A stretch of 64,000 nucleotides of DNA from contig NC_018390.1 in the NCBI RefSeq assembly GCF_000208865.1, positions 4,296,270-4,360,269 on the forward strand, written 5' to 3'. Shown here piece after piece: positions 46,557 through 56,907 of this stretch. Position 1 is the first letter of the stretch. Every line of letters begins with the position of its first letter. Made by a program: the position numbers and the translations under genes. The notes beneath the pieces are model-generated. The model saw only the letters and a list, made by a program, of their open reading frames with translations, was not told where the DNA came from and made no database searches. The stretch is from Neospora caninum Liverpool (lineage: Eukaryota > Apicomplexa > Conoidasida > Eucoccidiorida > Sarcocystidae).

Positions 46557-48913
46557 ATTTGAAAATATACATGTGTATGTTCGGGGCCCCGTACGTATAT
46601 GTGTGATCACGTTGAGATGGGTGGTTGTCTGTGCGGGTATTTCGAGTGTTTACCATTTCCCTCGCGAATGCAGTGGTTTCCAGGCTGCTAGGCTGGTTGA
46701 CGGTGACGTCGACGGGGACGCCTGTCTCAGCGTCGATGTACTTGATAATCGGCACCCGGGCAGTGGCGACGAGCTCGAGAGCCTGCGCGACTTTCAGATG
46801 GAGAAGCGTGGAGGAGAGCAGCGTAAGTTGCGCCACGCTTTCGGTGTGGTGCCGAGCCGCCTCGGGCGGCAGAGATGCGAGGAACGCCCCTTTGCCTTCG
46901 TCGCGTCTCCTCTTCCGAGTTGCAGACGCGGCGCGAGGCTCGTCCTCGCACCCGCGGGAGGCAGGAACAGCCGCAGACGAAGAAGGGTCCGAAGAAGAAG
47001 TGGAAGCAGAAGGAAGAGAAGAAGTCGAGGGAATCAATATGCAGACGTCGACGTCGCCGCCAGGCAGCATCATGTTCGTCGCGAAGCTTCCAAAGCATCT
47101 GCGGATGCGGGACGAGCAACGGCGGGGAAACCGAGTGAGACGGAAGTCCCGAGGAGCAACATCCCACGAAACTGAAAAGACGGAAAGCACCTGGAGACAC
47201 GCAACTATCCTTTCAGCGAAGGGGAGAGGAGGAAAAAGGCAGGAAAAGAAGAGAGAAAACAGTCTGGAGAAAGTGGATCAAGTCGCCAAGGGAGCGGAGA
47301 GAGAAGACGAGCGGGAAGAGACGAACCGCGAGAGCAGGAGCGGAGCGCGCGGAATATGCCTACTTGCACGAGCAACCGGGGAAGGAGAGGGCGGCGGCAA
47401 ACTGAAGGCGGGCGATAGCCTTCAGCGTTTTGTATTCTTCGACCTGAATGAGACAGAACATCGAGAGGAACGTATTTGCTGGAGAGCAGAGAAGGGACGC
47501 CTTTGGTGGCGAGAGACAAAGTGGACACGCCCTTGACTGTCCCTCGACTTTTTTTCTTCCGGCTCCGACCACGCACACACAAACTTCGCTCTCGCTCCTC
47601 CTCTCTCTCTCGGTCTCGTTCTCGCTCTCTTGCTGTCTCTTTCTGTCTCTCTCTTGCTTTCTCTTCCTCTCCCTCTGGCTTTCTGTCTCGTGCTCTTTCT
47701 CTCCTTCTCTCTCGTCTCCCGCGTTTCCCTCTGCGTCGCTCGTCGCCCCAGCTCTCTGGCGTGTGTCTTCCTCGCTGTCCCTTTCCACTCCTCTTGCATG
47801 CGGCTCCTCCCGACGGTGTTCCCCTGTGACGGGCGCGCCCGCGCTGCAGAGTGTCCCTGTTTCCGCGCCGTTGCTCACCGCCGTCGGTTGGATGAAGGTG
47901 AGGAGACCGCAGATTTCCTTGTGAAGAGAAACGTGGAAGGACGGGGGGACGGAACGTTCGCTTCTCGAGCGGGAAGTTCGGCGGCTTTCGTCTCGCCCGC
48001 GAGTCTCTTGCGTCTCTCGAGGCCTGCCGTCTCCGTCCCTCTCCCGCGGCCCCGCAGGGTCTCCGACCGTGGCACATCCAGCAGGCGGGCGAAACCACGG
48101 CGGGTCCGTAGCCACCTCCGCCGCTGTCTTCTTTTGCTCCGGTCTCGGCACGGTTTTCTTCGTCTCTTCGAAGGCGAGAAAATCTTCCTTCAGAGCGTGA
48201 GACGCGACGAGCCGCTCCCGGACGTGCAGCCGTGCTCTCTTCTCGGAGTCCTCAGCGCCCGCGGACGAAGTCGCGCGGCCGTCGCTGCCGGGATCCTCGC
48301 CGGCGTGAGAGTCTCCATTCTTCTCCGTCGGCGAGGAACCCGAATCCGATGCCTCGCCGTCCCTCTGGCCCACAGGTCCGCGACGCGCCCGTGTGGCGTG
48401 GTACTCGGAGAGTTTCTTCTGAGAAGACGGCGAGCGACACAGACACACACACACACCGGCTTTCTGCGTTCGAGAAGGAGAGCTGCCTCGGCGCCAGGTG
48501 CCTTCTTCCTTTCTCGACGAAAGAGACACGCCCCACACAAACGCACGGCCTTCCTTGCATCCGGTCTCCTTTTTCTCGCGTCTTGCTTTCATCGCTTTCG
48601 CCCGAAATCGCTTCGCCGTTCACGCCAAACTCACCTTGAAAACTTTGTTCAGTTCCCGCTGCCGGAGATGCTTGGCTTCGTCGTCGAGGAGATACGCGTC
48701 AGCGCCTGGGATCCAAGTTGCGGAGGAAGGGGAGGGAGGAGACGACGCTTCTCCACGAGGGAACTGGTCACACGTTTCTTCACTCCCCAGCCGAGAGCAC
48801 TCACCGCGGGGCTCTGCAGTTTCCGTCTGTTCCGCGCACGCGCGTTCGCTCTGCGCCTCCTTCTCGTTTCCCTCGTCTCCACCCCGGCGCTGTCCAGCTG
48901 CTGGATTTGCCAT
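43426..48913 (-). CDS. TRF4: TRF4/PAPD5-type non-canonical poly(A) polymerase
   Basis: Ten exons (minus strand): 48913-48635, 48418-47879, 47443-47364, 47098-46654, 46114-46022, 45666-45476, 45164-45074, 44750-44676, 44338-44279, 44106-43426, giving 844 residues with every phase consistent. The family adds short A tails to nuclear RNAs, marking them for the exosome. Visible parts: DPPWFRPP and LHKEICGLLTFIQPT before the catalytic domain; the nucleotidyltransferase motif CFGSFATNMMLPGGDVDV with its DxD; RVPIIKYIDAETGVPVDVTV carrying the third Asp. Then come LLRPLLLLIKLFLKL, the central-domain ETYRGGAGSYLLFTM, and a PAP-associated segment HFWGKHWNYRD with PTTPDIDLGKNAFNI near its end. That last segment has drifted from the usual DPxNDVGRSS. 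The acidic/basic insertions in exons 2 and 4 and the C-terminal tail are lineage additions. The start is the first ATG of the first supported exon; upstream exons are not excluded. Confidence 0.88.
45707..45741. repeat. (TA)n microsatellite in intron 5 of the TRF4-like gene
   Basis: A TATATA run with one interruption lies about 40 bases upstream (minus-strand sense) of exon 6. Confidence 0.85.
46523..46555. repeat. (TA)n microsatellite in intron 4 of the TRF4-like gene
   Basis: An uninterrupted AT run of about 33 bases. Confidence 0.9.
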
Positions 48914-50084
48914 GGCGTGGTCGCGAGCGTCCGCGCCGTGTGTGTCTCTCGCGTCCTTTCCTGTTCCGTGGCGTGTTCACGGCCCTTTCTCCCGTCCGCG
49001 AAGTCTGTCTCCTCTCTGGCGTCTTCCGTCTCTCCCTTTGTTCCACCTTGGCAAATCGGAGTCGGGGAACGGCCAGTGCAGGAGCGGCGACGGACACTGT
49101 CGAGAGTCTCGAGACACAACCGAGGCAGAAACGGGCGCTTCGCTCCTTTCTGAAACAAAGCGGCTGTCCGTGGACGGGAGACAGAGGCCGAGGGGTGCGA
49201 GAGCGCAGCGCGCTCCCTTTTCTCGCAGAAGAACAAATCTTTCAGGCGGAACGTCGAAAGACGGAAACGAGCTCGCACAAGACAAACGCCGAGACTCCCA
49301 GGCGATCTGCCGCGGGCCCCATCCAGCAAACCTAGAAAGGTCTGCTCCCCGCGGGGAGAAACGAGGAATGTGTTCGCCTTTACGCGTCCTTGAAGGACTC
49401 TGGGGAAACCGGTTTACGGGCGTTCTCTGCTGTCAAGGCGGCCACAGAAAGCAGTTTCTTGGCTCCTCAGAAGCGGCTGGCAGCCGAGGCAGGCGCGTGA
49501 CTCGCTCGATCGAGAAATCGAGGTCCGTGTTGGAACGCAGTAGAGAGGGCCGACATCGAGCGAGAGAGAAGCGGGCTGACCTGAAAAAACGCTGCACAGT
49601 CCCTGCAAGACAAAGGCAGCGACGCGCGTCAAAGAGGCAAGCTCCCAACCGGCTTCTTGTAGCCGAAACTCAAGACAGTGTCACAAACGCCGAGGTTCTC
49701 GCAGAGAAGGTATCCCGTCTCTGTGGACTTGCAAAGCTGCTTGAAACAGAAAGTCCGATTTTGGAAGAAGACGATAGCCTTTTCGCCGTCCATCCCCAGA
49801 CAAACGTCTTGCCTGAGCGCATGCAACTCCCCAGGAAAAACACCGACCGCATGCCATGCGACCGGCCGCCGCGTGAGCGTCACTCAAAACGCCGAGTTTC
49901 GTGGAGGCGTCAAGCTCTCCGTTGTTTATGGACGAAAAATGTCCCTCTCCACAAAAGACTGTGTGTCTTTGCGGCGATGAAAACGACGCACAACGAACAG
50001 GAAAACGAAATACACTTTTTCCAGACAGGACAGCGTCGGTTCCACGGTAGCAGACAGATCCTCTCTGCAGGTGAATGCAAGTAG
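48912..50084 (+). CDS. Possible head-to-head ORF with presequence-like N-terminus
   Basis: An open frame of 390 residues on the plus strand starts at an ATG that shares a CATG palindrome with the TRF4-like start codon on the other strand. The first 50 or so residues (MAWSRASAPCVSLASFPVPW onward) have no acidic residue and many Arg, Ser and Pro, as in mitochondrial or plastid presequences. Residues near 260-300 look helical (NAEVLAEKVSRLCGLAKLLE). The rest is Arg-rich with no known domain. The frame is open further back to 48498, where it is certainly antisense to TRF4 exons, so openness alone is weak evidence. It may be a real divergent organelle protein gene or a chance frame in the TRF4 5' region. 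Confidence 0.35.
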   Translation: MAWSRASAPCVSLASFPVPWRVHGPFSRPRSLSPLWRLPSLPLFHLGKSESGNGQCRSGDGHCRESRDTTEAETGASLLSETKRLSVDGRQRPRGARAQRAPFSRRRTNLSGGTSKDGNELAQDKRRDSQAICRGPHPANLERSAPRGEKRGMCSPLRVLEGLWGNRFTGVLCCQGGHRKQFLGSSEAAGSRGRRVTRSIEKSRSVLERSREGRHRAREKRADLKKRCTVPARQRQRRASKRQAPNRLLVAETQDSVTNAEVLAEKVSRLCGLAKLLETESPILEEDDSLFAVHPQTNVLPERMQLPRKNTDRMPCDRPPRERHSKRRVSWRRQALRCLWTKNVPLHKRLCVFAAMKTTHNEQENEIHFFQTGQRRFHGSRQILSAGECK

Positions 50085-53000
50085 TTCGTAACGTATTTTG
50101 AAAGTGTGTAACACACGTAGACACATCGATCTGTGTCTCCCTAGTCTGTCGAGTTCAGGCAGTCCCGCGCAAACTTCTCTCGAAAGCCTCATTCCTTCTC
50201 GTGGCTCGCAGCTGCGCAGCAATGAATAAACTTACTCGACCTGTAAGGGACCGGCGACAAGTTTTTCTCTAGAGCATGTGAAGAGGAACGGTTAAGAGGA
50301 GTGCGCATCGCTCAGTGGCGTCAACCGGAGAGCAAGAATCCCTTTATAAGCTGTGAACATGGACAGACCCCGGGCACTCCTTCGACTCAATTGACTGCAG
50401 AAAACTCTGCATCGCGTTTTGAGGGCGTGTGTTTCTGTGGCAAGAAAAACGGCTTCAAGTGAAAGAGCAGCAGAGGAAGGCGCAAGGGCTCCACTGAGTT
50501 AACTTTCGCGTGATTACCGACGGTGTTACGCACACGCGGACTTCCCTATTTATTTCGGACCTGAACGTCAAGTGGGTTTTAAAAGCTAAATGGTTTTCTC
50601 TACTTCCTGCTTGGATACTTCCTGCCTTGTGAAGCGATTGATATGTGGCAGGATGCCTTCCGTATGATCAAGGCAGTGCCCATCGATGTCTCCTGAAGGA
50701 AAGACGCCTGGCGGGCTGAGATGGCGCTCAGTTTCAACACGGTTAGCAGAATCTCTGGTGTTTCGCCAGAGTCTACCAGCGTCGATTTGCCTGTGGGAAC
50801 TCCCTGTGTGGACACGACGTTATCGGACGAAGAAAAACGAAGAAGGGGTCGGCTATTCGTATGAATGAATAGTTGCTCATCCCTGTCAGCCAAGACGCAC
50901 CACGCCGCTGCGTTCACAGTCCGGTTGCGAGAGCCCAGCGCTGCATGTTCTTCGCACAGAGTGACGGAAAGCTCGAGTAGAGATACATGGTTCGAGCAGA
51001 ATGTCGACGGATGGCAGGAAAAACACATGACCAGTTACCTTGAAAGGCCAGTGTCCATACGTGGGCTCAAGCACGGGCCCCCTACTGCTCGCCGTAACGA
51101 TGTACAGCTGCATTAGATTTCCCACGTCACGAACGCGTTCTGCAAGTTGACGCAGTGGCGCTTTCTTGGGAATGGCGGTGCCCATAGCTAGAAAAAGTAT
51201 TTTCCTGCAGAGAAAGTCTACTAATGGAGGGCGCCGACAACCGGATTTCTTTGCTGGAGATGGACGTCTCCCGCAGCTCCGAGTTGGCACTTAAACAAGA
51301 CAGGAGTCACGCCTACCGATCTTTATCAGCGGAGACCCGTGCATCGTGACTACGCAGCATGTCCGTTATGCGGCGGGTGGTTGATCTGTCACGGCAGTCG
51401 GGAGAAGGCGGTCGCAAGACTCCGACGCCAGCGAGCGAGATGCGCACGCGTTCCTGTCATTGCAGTCTCTGCCAGGCACAACAAAACTGTTTGTGACGGT
51501 TGTCGCGGGCACCGTTAGATGGTGCTTGCTGGTAGTGGCCTTCCGGCATTCTTTGTGCAGGGTGCCTCGCTCTCCGCCCCTTTGGCGACAAAAGCGCTCA
51601 CGATGCTACGTCTGATCCAGGCTCGGTCCGTTTCTCGTATGCAGTCTTATCTCCATTTGACATCCTTTTAGCGCGACCAGGAATCTCTCGTCGTTTTTTA
51701 AGTCAAAGAGTCAGTATTCGCGGTTCGATGCCGTCTCCGTTTTTTATTCGATTTGAGGTATGCGGCTTGGATCAGCACACGACACCAGCTGAGCAAATTT
51801 TTCTCCGCCAACAGGAACAGGCAATTCGCCACCGTGCTATATCTTTCTCGACACAGTCCGACGGATGTGTGCCATGTCTGAAGCGGTATGCGCAAGGCTC
51901 CATACCGTCCGTCATCTGTCATCGACAGCCCAGACCTCCCCCAGGGAGAAGAAAGTCGAAGAAACAAAAGTTTGTCACGCTGGAAGAGACTTCGGGACAC
52001 GGAAAATCTATCGAAGAATGCTGTACACCTCAGTCGGCCTCGCCGCTTCCGGCCCAGGACAGTGCCACGGCACATGTTAGGTCCGTAGCCTCTTCTCCCA
52101 TTCCAGTCCGAATTTATTTCGCGGCGGCTTGTGATGCCGTTGGGATGGAGGTCTTTGCGCAGCAGAGAAGATCTCGACTGGCACGTGCTGCTGCGCTGAA
52201 CTCGGTCCTACGAGCCGACCGGGGCTCCTGCCGAGATGCCTTTTTATCACGCGGGAAAAAGCAGGTGTAGCAGCTCCGCCACTTCACACCACGGAAGACA
52301 CCTGGTTTTCTTCTTGGAAGCATATCGTGTGGCGAAACCTAAATCGCGACATTTGACAGCGAACGTCCCACCAGACATGACTCTTGCGAGACCGGAGTTC
52401 AGGCGCTCGGAGACGCGGAGGGCTAAACACTCCCGCCGTACCCAGCTTCCAGCCGGCGGTCGTTTTTTCCCCCCGCGCACCCAGTGTGTTTCAGGAGAGA
52501 GACTGCAGTTCCCCGGCGCCTTGCCGCTGAGCTGCGTGTCCACTGGCGGCTTTGGAACAAATTTTTGAAACGGGCAGTCATTCCTCGCCTTCAATGTTTC
52601 GTAGCAAGTGGAGATGTGGGCACAGCTTCACTTCTCTGTTTCGTTGAACGCCAAAGAACCACTCTGTACACGGCCGCTCCCCCCCGACGCTCCCGCGGCT
52701 CGAGGCGCGGTTGTCCTTCGGACTCCTAGCCTGGCCATTCCCCATTTTTTACCGTTTTCCCGCCGTGAGAACCGGACGGCACCCTTGTTAGTATCAACCG
52801 TCTCAGTGTTCATTTTAAAGTGTTCCGACTTGTCATCTGGTTAGGAGGCCTGCAGCCAGCGATCAGTGTGCCGAAGCCTGTTTCGTGTCGCCTGGTACAA
52901 ACCGGCGAGGAAAACAAAACTTCCTCCCTGCGCCTTCTTCCCGTTCCTGTCCGAACAAGACCTCCTGCATGCTCCGCCTCCGGTCCCTTTTCTGACGCTG

Positions 53001-53233
53001 CACTGGTTGCATTAGCCCGCCGCGAACAGCTGGAGCCCCGCGGCGGCGGTAAAGGGTTCCCTTTTTCGGGCCACTGTCTCCAGCTCTCTCAGCAAGAGAC
53101 GATGGTCCGCCCACTGTGGTAATACACCAGACCCGGTCAACGGAACTCTCTCCTGCCCCTGGAAAGGCCCCAAAGTTTTCACTGGCCGGCAGCGTGCGGG
53201 TCGGCGTTACTCCGTACAAACCTTTTTTTCACC
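50085..53233. other. Intergenic region with one candidate exon
   Basis: About 3.1 kb between the TRF4 side and the membrane protein at 53234. The only exon-like piece I can support is at 51185-51039 (minus). An open plus-strand frame at 51728-52270 (180 codons) has no motif and no splice partner. Confidence 0.4.
51039..51185 (-). CDS. Candidate first coding exon, 49 codons, unrecognised
   Basis: The sequence ATGGGCACC starts a frame of 49 codons (MGTAIPKKAPLRQLAERVRD, then NLMQLYIVTASSRGPVLEPT) that ends exactly at AAG|GTAACT, a good donor, in phase 0. The composition is protein-like. I could not find a convincing next exon downstream on the minus strand, so this is either the start of a small intron-containing gene or a chance frame. 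Confidence 0.25.
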
Positions 53234-54502
53234 ATGGCCGCAGCGAAGGTGGCTCTTCTGAAGGAGCTGGAAGAGACTGGGGCTACGTTGACGGACCCAG
53301 AAGACGGCGCAAGCGATCAAGATGAATCGCCGACGGTACCAATCAGACGGCAAAGGTCCAGGCAGAGACTGCACAAATGGGAGGACCTGAAGACGGTGTG
53401 GAATCCGGTGTCCGTGACGTCTATCCGGCCGCGCCGCGCCAAACGCCATGGCAGGCGAGAGTGGTTAGTCGGCGCAGCGTACACGCTCAGCCTGTTAATG
53501 ATGGCGGCGACAATCGCTCTTATGCTTCGCGCCAGGCAGCAGCCTCGGCACGTCGAGCTCATCCGAGGGCGGCGCCTGGTCCGGGAAGTTCGCTCGGCCT
53601 TTGCGGAAAGCTCGGACATCCGAGCCGTTCAAGTGATGGCTCAGGGCGCCGAGAGTTTGGCGCAGCTGTACGAGCACTTGCAAGCGCGCACGCCGGAAAG
53701 GAAGACCCTAGTCGCTGTCGAAACCTACCTGAATATAGCGCTAAACGTCCGGAAGATCGTAGATATGGAGAGGAACTTGAAACTCATTCAATTTGAAATG
53801 ACGCAGTTCCTTGAAAGGGAGAGTCGTGAACTGCTCACTTCCTTGCAATTCGGAAAAGAACCGGAACATGCTCAACGGGATACGGAAACGAGGCTCGAAT
53901 CAGACTACGGGTTGAACGATCCGAGACAATCGCCGCAGTACGTGCACTGGCGCGACCGTGCGGATAAACTCTTGGACGAGCTGACAGGCCTGTATGCGAA
54001 AAATGCGGAACTGTATACGCATATGAACGCCGAGCTTTCAAGATATGCGCCGCACCGTGCGCAAAAGTACCTGGAACTGCAGTCTGTTCTCAGTGTCGGC
54101 GGCGTGGATATCGCGACGACTGCGCAAGAAGTGTTGCGCAGCACCGGTTACTTGCCACTTTTCAGGGGAACGGAGGAACTCCAAGCAGATTTTGCAAAGG
54201 CGACTGATCGTGAGCGACAGAGGACTACCTGGCAAAACCTTTTCGTGAGGGGGTCCAAACCTGCCAGCGAACTGACGATATCGACAGAAGTGTCCCGTCT
54301 GGCAAGACAAGTGGACAGACTCATGGCGATGCAACGACGCAGTGCACGCATCCAAAAGGAAGTGGGCCTACCCGGGGTTCTCAGAGGCTGGTGGCTGGTC
54401 AATGTGCCCGGCAACATCGTAGGACACGAACTGAAGCTTGCCAGCGAGACCCACCTGGCGCTTTTGCAGAAAGATAAAGAAAAGAAAACAGAGCGTTCTT
54501 AA
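53234..54502 (+). CDS. Hypothetical single-pass membrane protein with helical domain
   Basis: A single exon of 422 residues with a good start context (ACCATGGCC). An acidic N-terminus (about 11-32) and a very basic stretch (PIRRQRSRQRLHKW and RPRRAKRHGRREW) lead into one membrane segment at about 77-98 (LVGAAYTLSLLMMAATIALML). By the positive-inside rule the N-terminus should be cytosolic and the 320-residue remainder lumenal or exoplasmic, so type II. That remainder is rich in Leu, Glu, Arg and Gln with heptad-like spacing and is probably alpha-helical. It includes YLELQSVLSVGGVDIATTAQ and later KPASELTISTEVSRLARQVD. Few cysteines are present. I do not recognise the family. Confidence 0.7.
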   Translation: MAAAKVALLKELEETGATLTDPEDGASDQDESPTVPIRRQRSRQRLHKWEDLKTVWNPVSVTSIRPRRAKRHGRREWLVGAAYTLSLLMMAATIALMLRARQQPRHVELIRGRRLVREVRSAFAESSDIRAVQVMAQGAESLAQLYEHLQARTPERKTLVAVETYLNIALNVRKIVDMERNLKLIQFEMTQFLERESRELLTSLQFGKEPEHAQRDTETRLESDYGLNDPRQSPQYVHWRDRADKLLDELTGLYAKNAELYTHMNAELSRYAPHRAQKYLELQSVLSVGGVDIATTAQEVLRSTGYLPLFRGTEELQADFAKATDRERQRTTWQNLFVRGSKPASELTISTEVSRLARQVDRLMAMQRRSARIQKEVGLPGVLRGWWLVNVPGNIVGHELKLASETHLALLQKDKEKKTERS

Positions 54503-56907
54503 CACGTGTTCCTGACTAGATAGAAACGGAGTGAAACGCGCCGCTCAGGCCAGAGTTGCAAACATGGAAGCGACCGCCTCAAGAATCGCGTTTTTATAGC
54601 AATGCGTATGCAAATCTTATGTGGAGTCGGTCGCCTCACCAGGCAACACGCCAGACCTCGAAGAAGCGAATTCGAAGAGCACGGTCCGCAGCAAAATGCT
54701 GTTCAACGTGTTGTGTTAACTGTCGCTCCTCGTCCAATAGTACTTCGCGATACCGCAAGGTTCCACGGCGAGTTGGGGGGCGCGGCGTTACGAGTTGTGC
54801 TGGTACAACTCGCAGCCGGATTCTTTCGAGGGCGCCGACTGGTGTTGGGTTCGACGGCAAAGGCGTCGCGCACCAAACAGAAATTCGCAGCCGACTGAGT
54901 TCTACATTTTTGTATTGCCACACGTCTCCTCCGGCGAACGTGCGAGACCATGTGTGTTTTTCTATTTACTGGTACACATTTCAGCCGTGTCATTGTCGGT
55001 GTTAGCTTGGGATTCTTTCGTCAGGATAGTTATAGCTCGCTGGTCGTATGCTCGCTGATAAAACTTTGAGTGAGTACGAAAGTCCCTTTTTTTAAAAGAC
55101 TCTCGGAAAAGGGCTTGGCAATGATCTATTTTGTTTACCGGTAACCAACCTACGGTTCGGCCGGGAAAAGAGTGAGAATACTTTCCATTGAACACAGTAA
55201 ATACAGTCTGGCGAGCCCAGTGAGTGGTCACTTTGAACGTAGGTCACCCAGGCATTACAGGTGTGGAAGGCTAGAGCTTAACACCCGGAGTAGCTGCTGG
55301 TCCTCAAACTGTAGCACCATCCTTTTACTTTCGGAGCAGCATTCTTCGTCCTCGATCTTGCAGCCGGATACACGAAACATCACGAGACTGACGCTGTGTG
55401 AATAGTCTCAGGCGTACACGCATTCAGTGTGCTGTGTACTGTGCTCTCTACTCGAGAATTCAAATATTTTAGAGTTATTGATAGAGCACACAAAATCCAG
55501 GGGAGAACAACGAGGGCAAAAGCGACCTTCATAAATATCTGACAGATATTTGAACCATAATAGACTCACGCTCCACTGCTCCGTAACTTGAGTAGGACAA
55601 GCACGTTTTACTGTACGACTTGATGAGCTGGGTAAAGTGGTTCTCTTCCGTGTGTCACAGTTTTCGAGGCCCCCTTGAGCGTCAAACAGCTACCGCTTTA
55701 GAACAGCCTATGTGCTGCACTCGTGGACATGTATGCAACCATAGATCTGAAAGATTAGCCATATGTAACGAGAGGCACGCAGATACGGGTAGCTGAACAG
55801 TTTCCAAAAGATCACAATTTGCCGTTCGGGGGTGAATGCATGAGCACAGCCCCACTGTGGCATGCAGATAATTTGCCCTTTTATTTGTCATCAAGTAAAG
55901 GTGTGCCGGAGATTTTCGTTCAGATCTGAAGATCTCATCACTTACTGAAAAAAAATCCTCGACTAAATGAGGCAAAAGCATTTGCCATGGTGGCGCTCGA
56001 AAGGGGTCGATTGTTTTGGTGGTCCCAGAAAGCTTTCCCTGCAGAAAAACATCTGTGATGCTCCCGTCGTTCTCGCGCAGCAAAGCACAGAAATACCAGA
56101 CAGTCCTCATCTGACTTGCATCACTTGGATGCTTTCCTACCTAGTATTAACCACAAACTTCCTCCTGTACCATTTCTTTTCTGTTCAAGTGCATCTTGCA
56201 TCGATTTCCTCGCGCGTCCCCGGCTCAAGCTGGTGTTTTTCCGCCAGTGTCACTCCATGAATGGAATTCATTTAGAAAGCGTCGAAATACTACAACGAAT
56301 CTGTTATGGCGCAGGCAGGACAGGCGCACTCAGTGGCAGTAGATATGCTTTGCCTGTCCGCACGAGGTGATACGCGCCTGATGGATCAACGCTCCGAGCT
56401 CGCTCTCATGGACGCTAACGTAACACAGACTTCTCGGGCTTTTCTGTCTTCTGTTACTTGGTGAAACGATTGAATCTGGCCTCTCTGGCCTTTCGTCTGG
56501 TTGCTATGCACCCTGTTCCGGGGTGCTTGACTTGTGAGAGAATAGCTGGATCCAATTCTCCACTAGATTGTCAGCTAGCATTTGCAAGTGGAACCTAGCA
56601 TTATTTGTTGATCACGCGAGCACCGGTAACCCTTTCCCTTTTTCGTTTCCTCGCTGATGCGGGGCTACTGAGCATCATATAGGGTCAGCGAATCGCGTGC
56701 TAATCTCGTACAGAAAGCCGATTGGGGTCCAGCGGACTGTCTAAAGTTGGAACGGGCCTTCCCCGTACCGTTTGCCGAGGAGAAAGTGACCAAGCGGTCT
56801 CGAGACATACAAGAAATGACCCATCATTGGCCGGAAGAAGGTCGGCGTTCCTGGCGCTAGAACCTCAGCACACCTTCCCAACAGTTTGCCTCTTCCCTCT
56901 CTTCACC
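54503..56907. other. Intergenic region
   Basis: 2.4 kb of moderately AT-rich DNA between two plus-strand genes. It should hold the 3' UTR of the membrane protein gene and the promoter/5' UTR of the CFAP54-like gene. I see no exon, RNA gene or repeat. Confidence 0.5.

Noticed and set aside
51728..52270. 180-codon plus-strand open frame
   Set aside because: It has no motif, no signal sequence, no splice partners and ordinary intergenic texture. It is probably chance.
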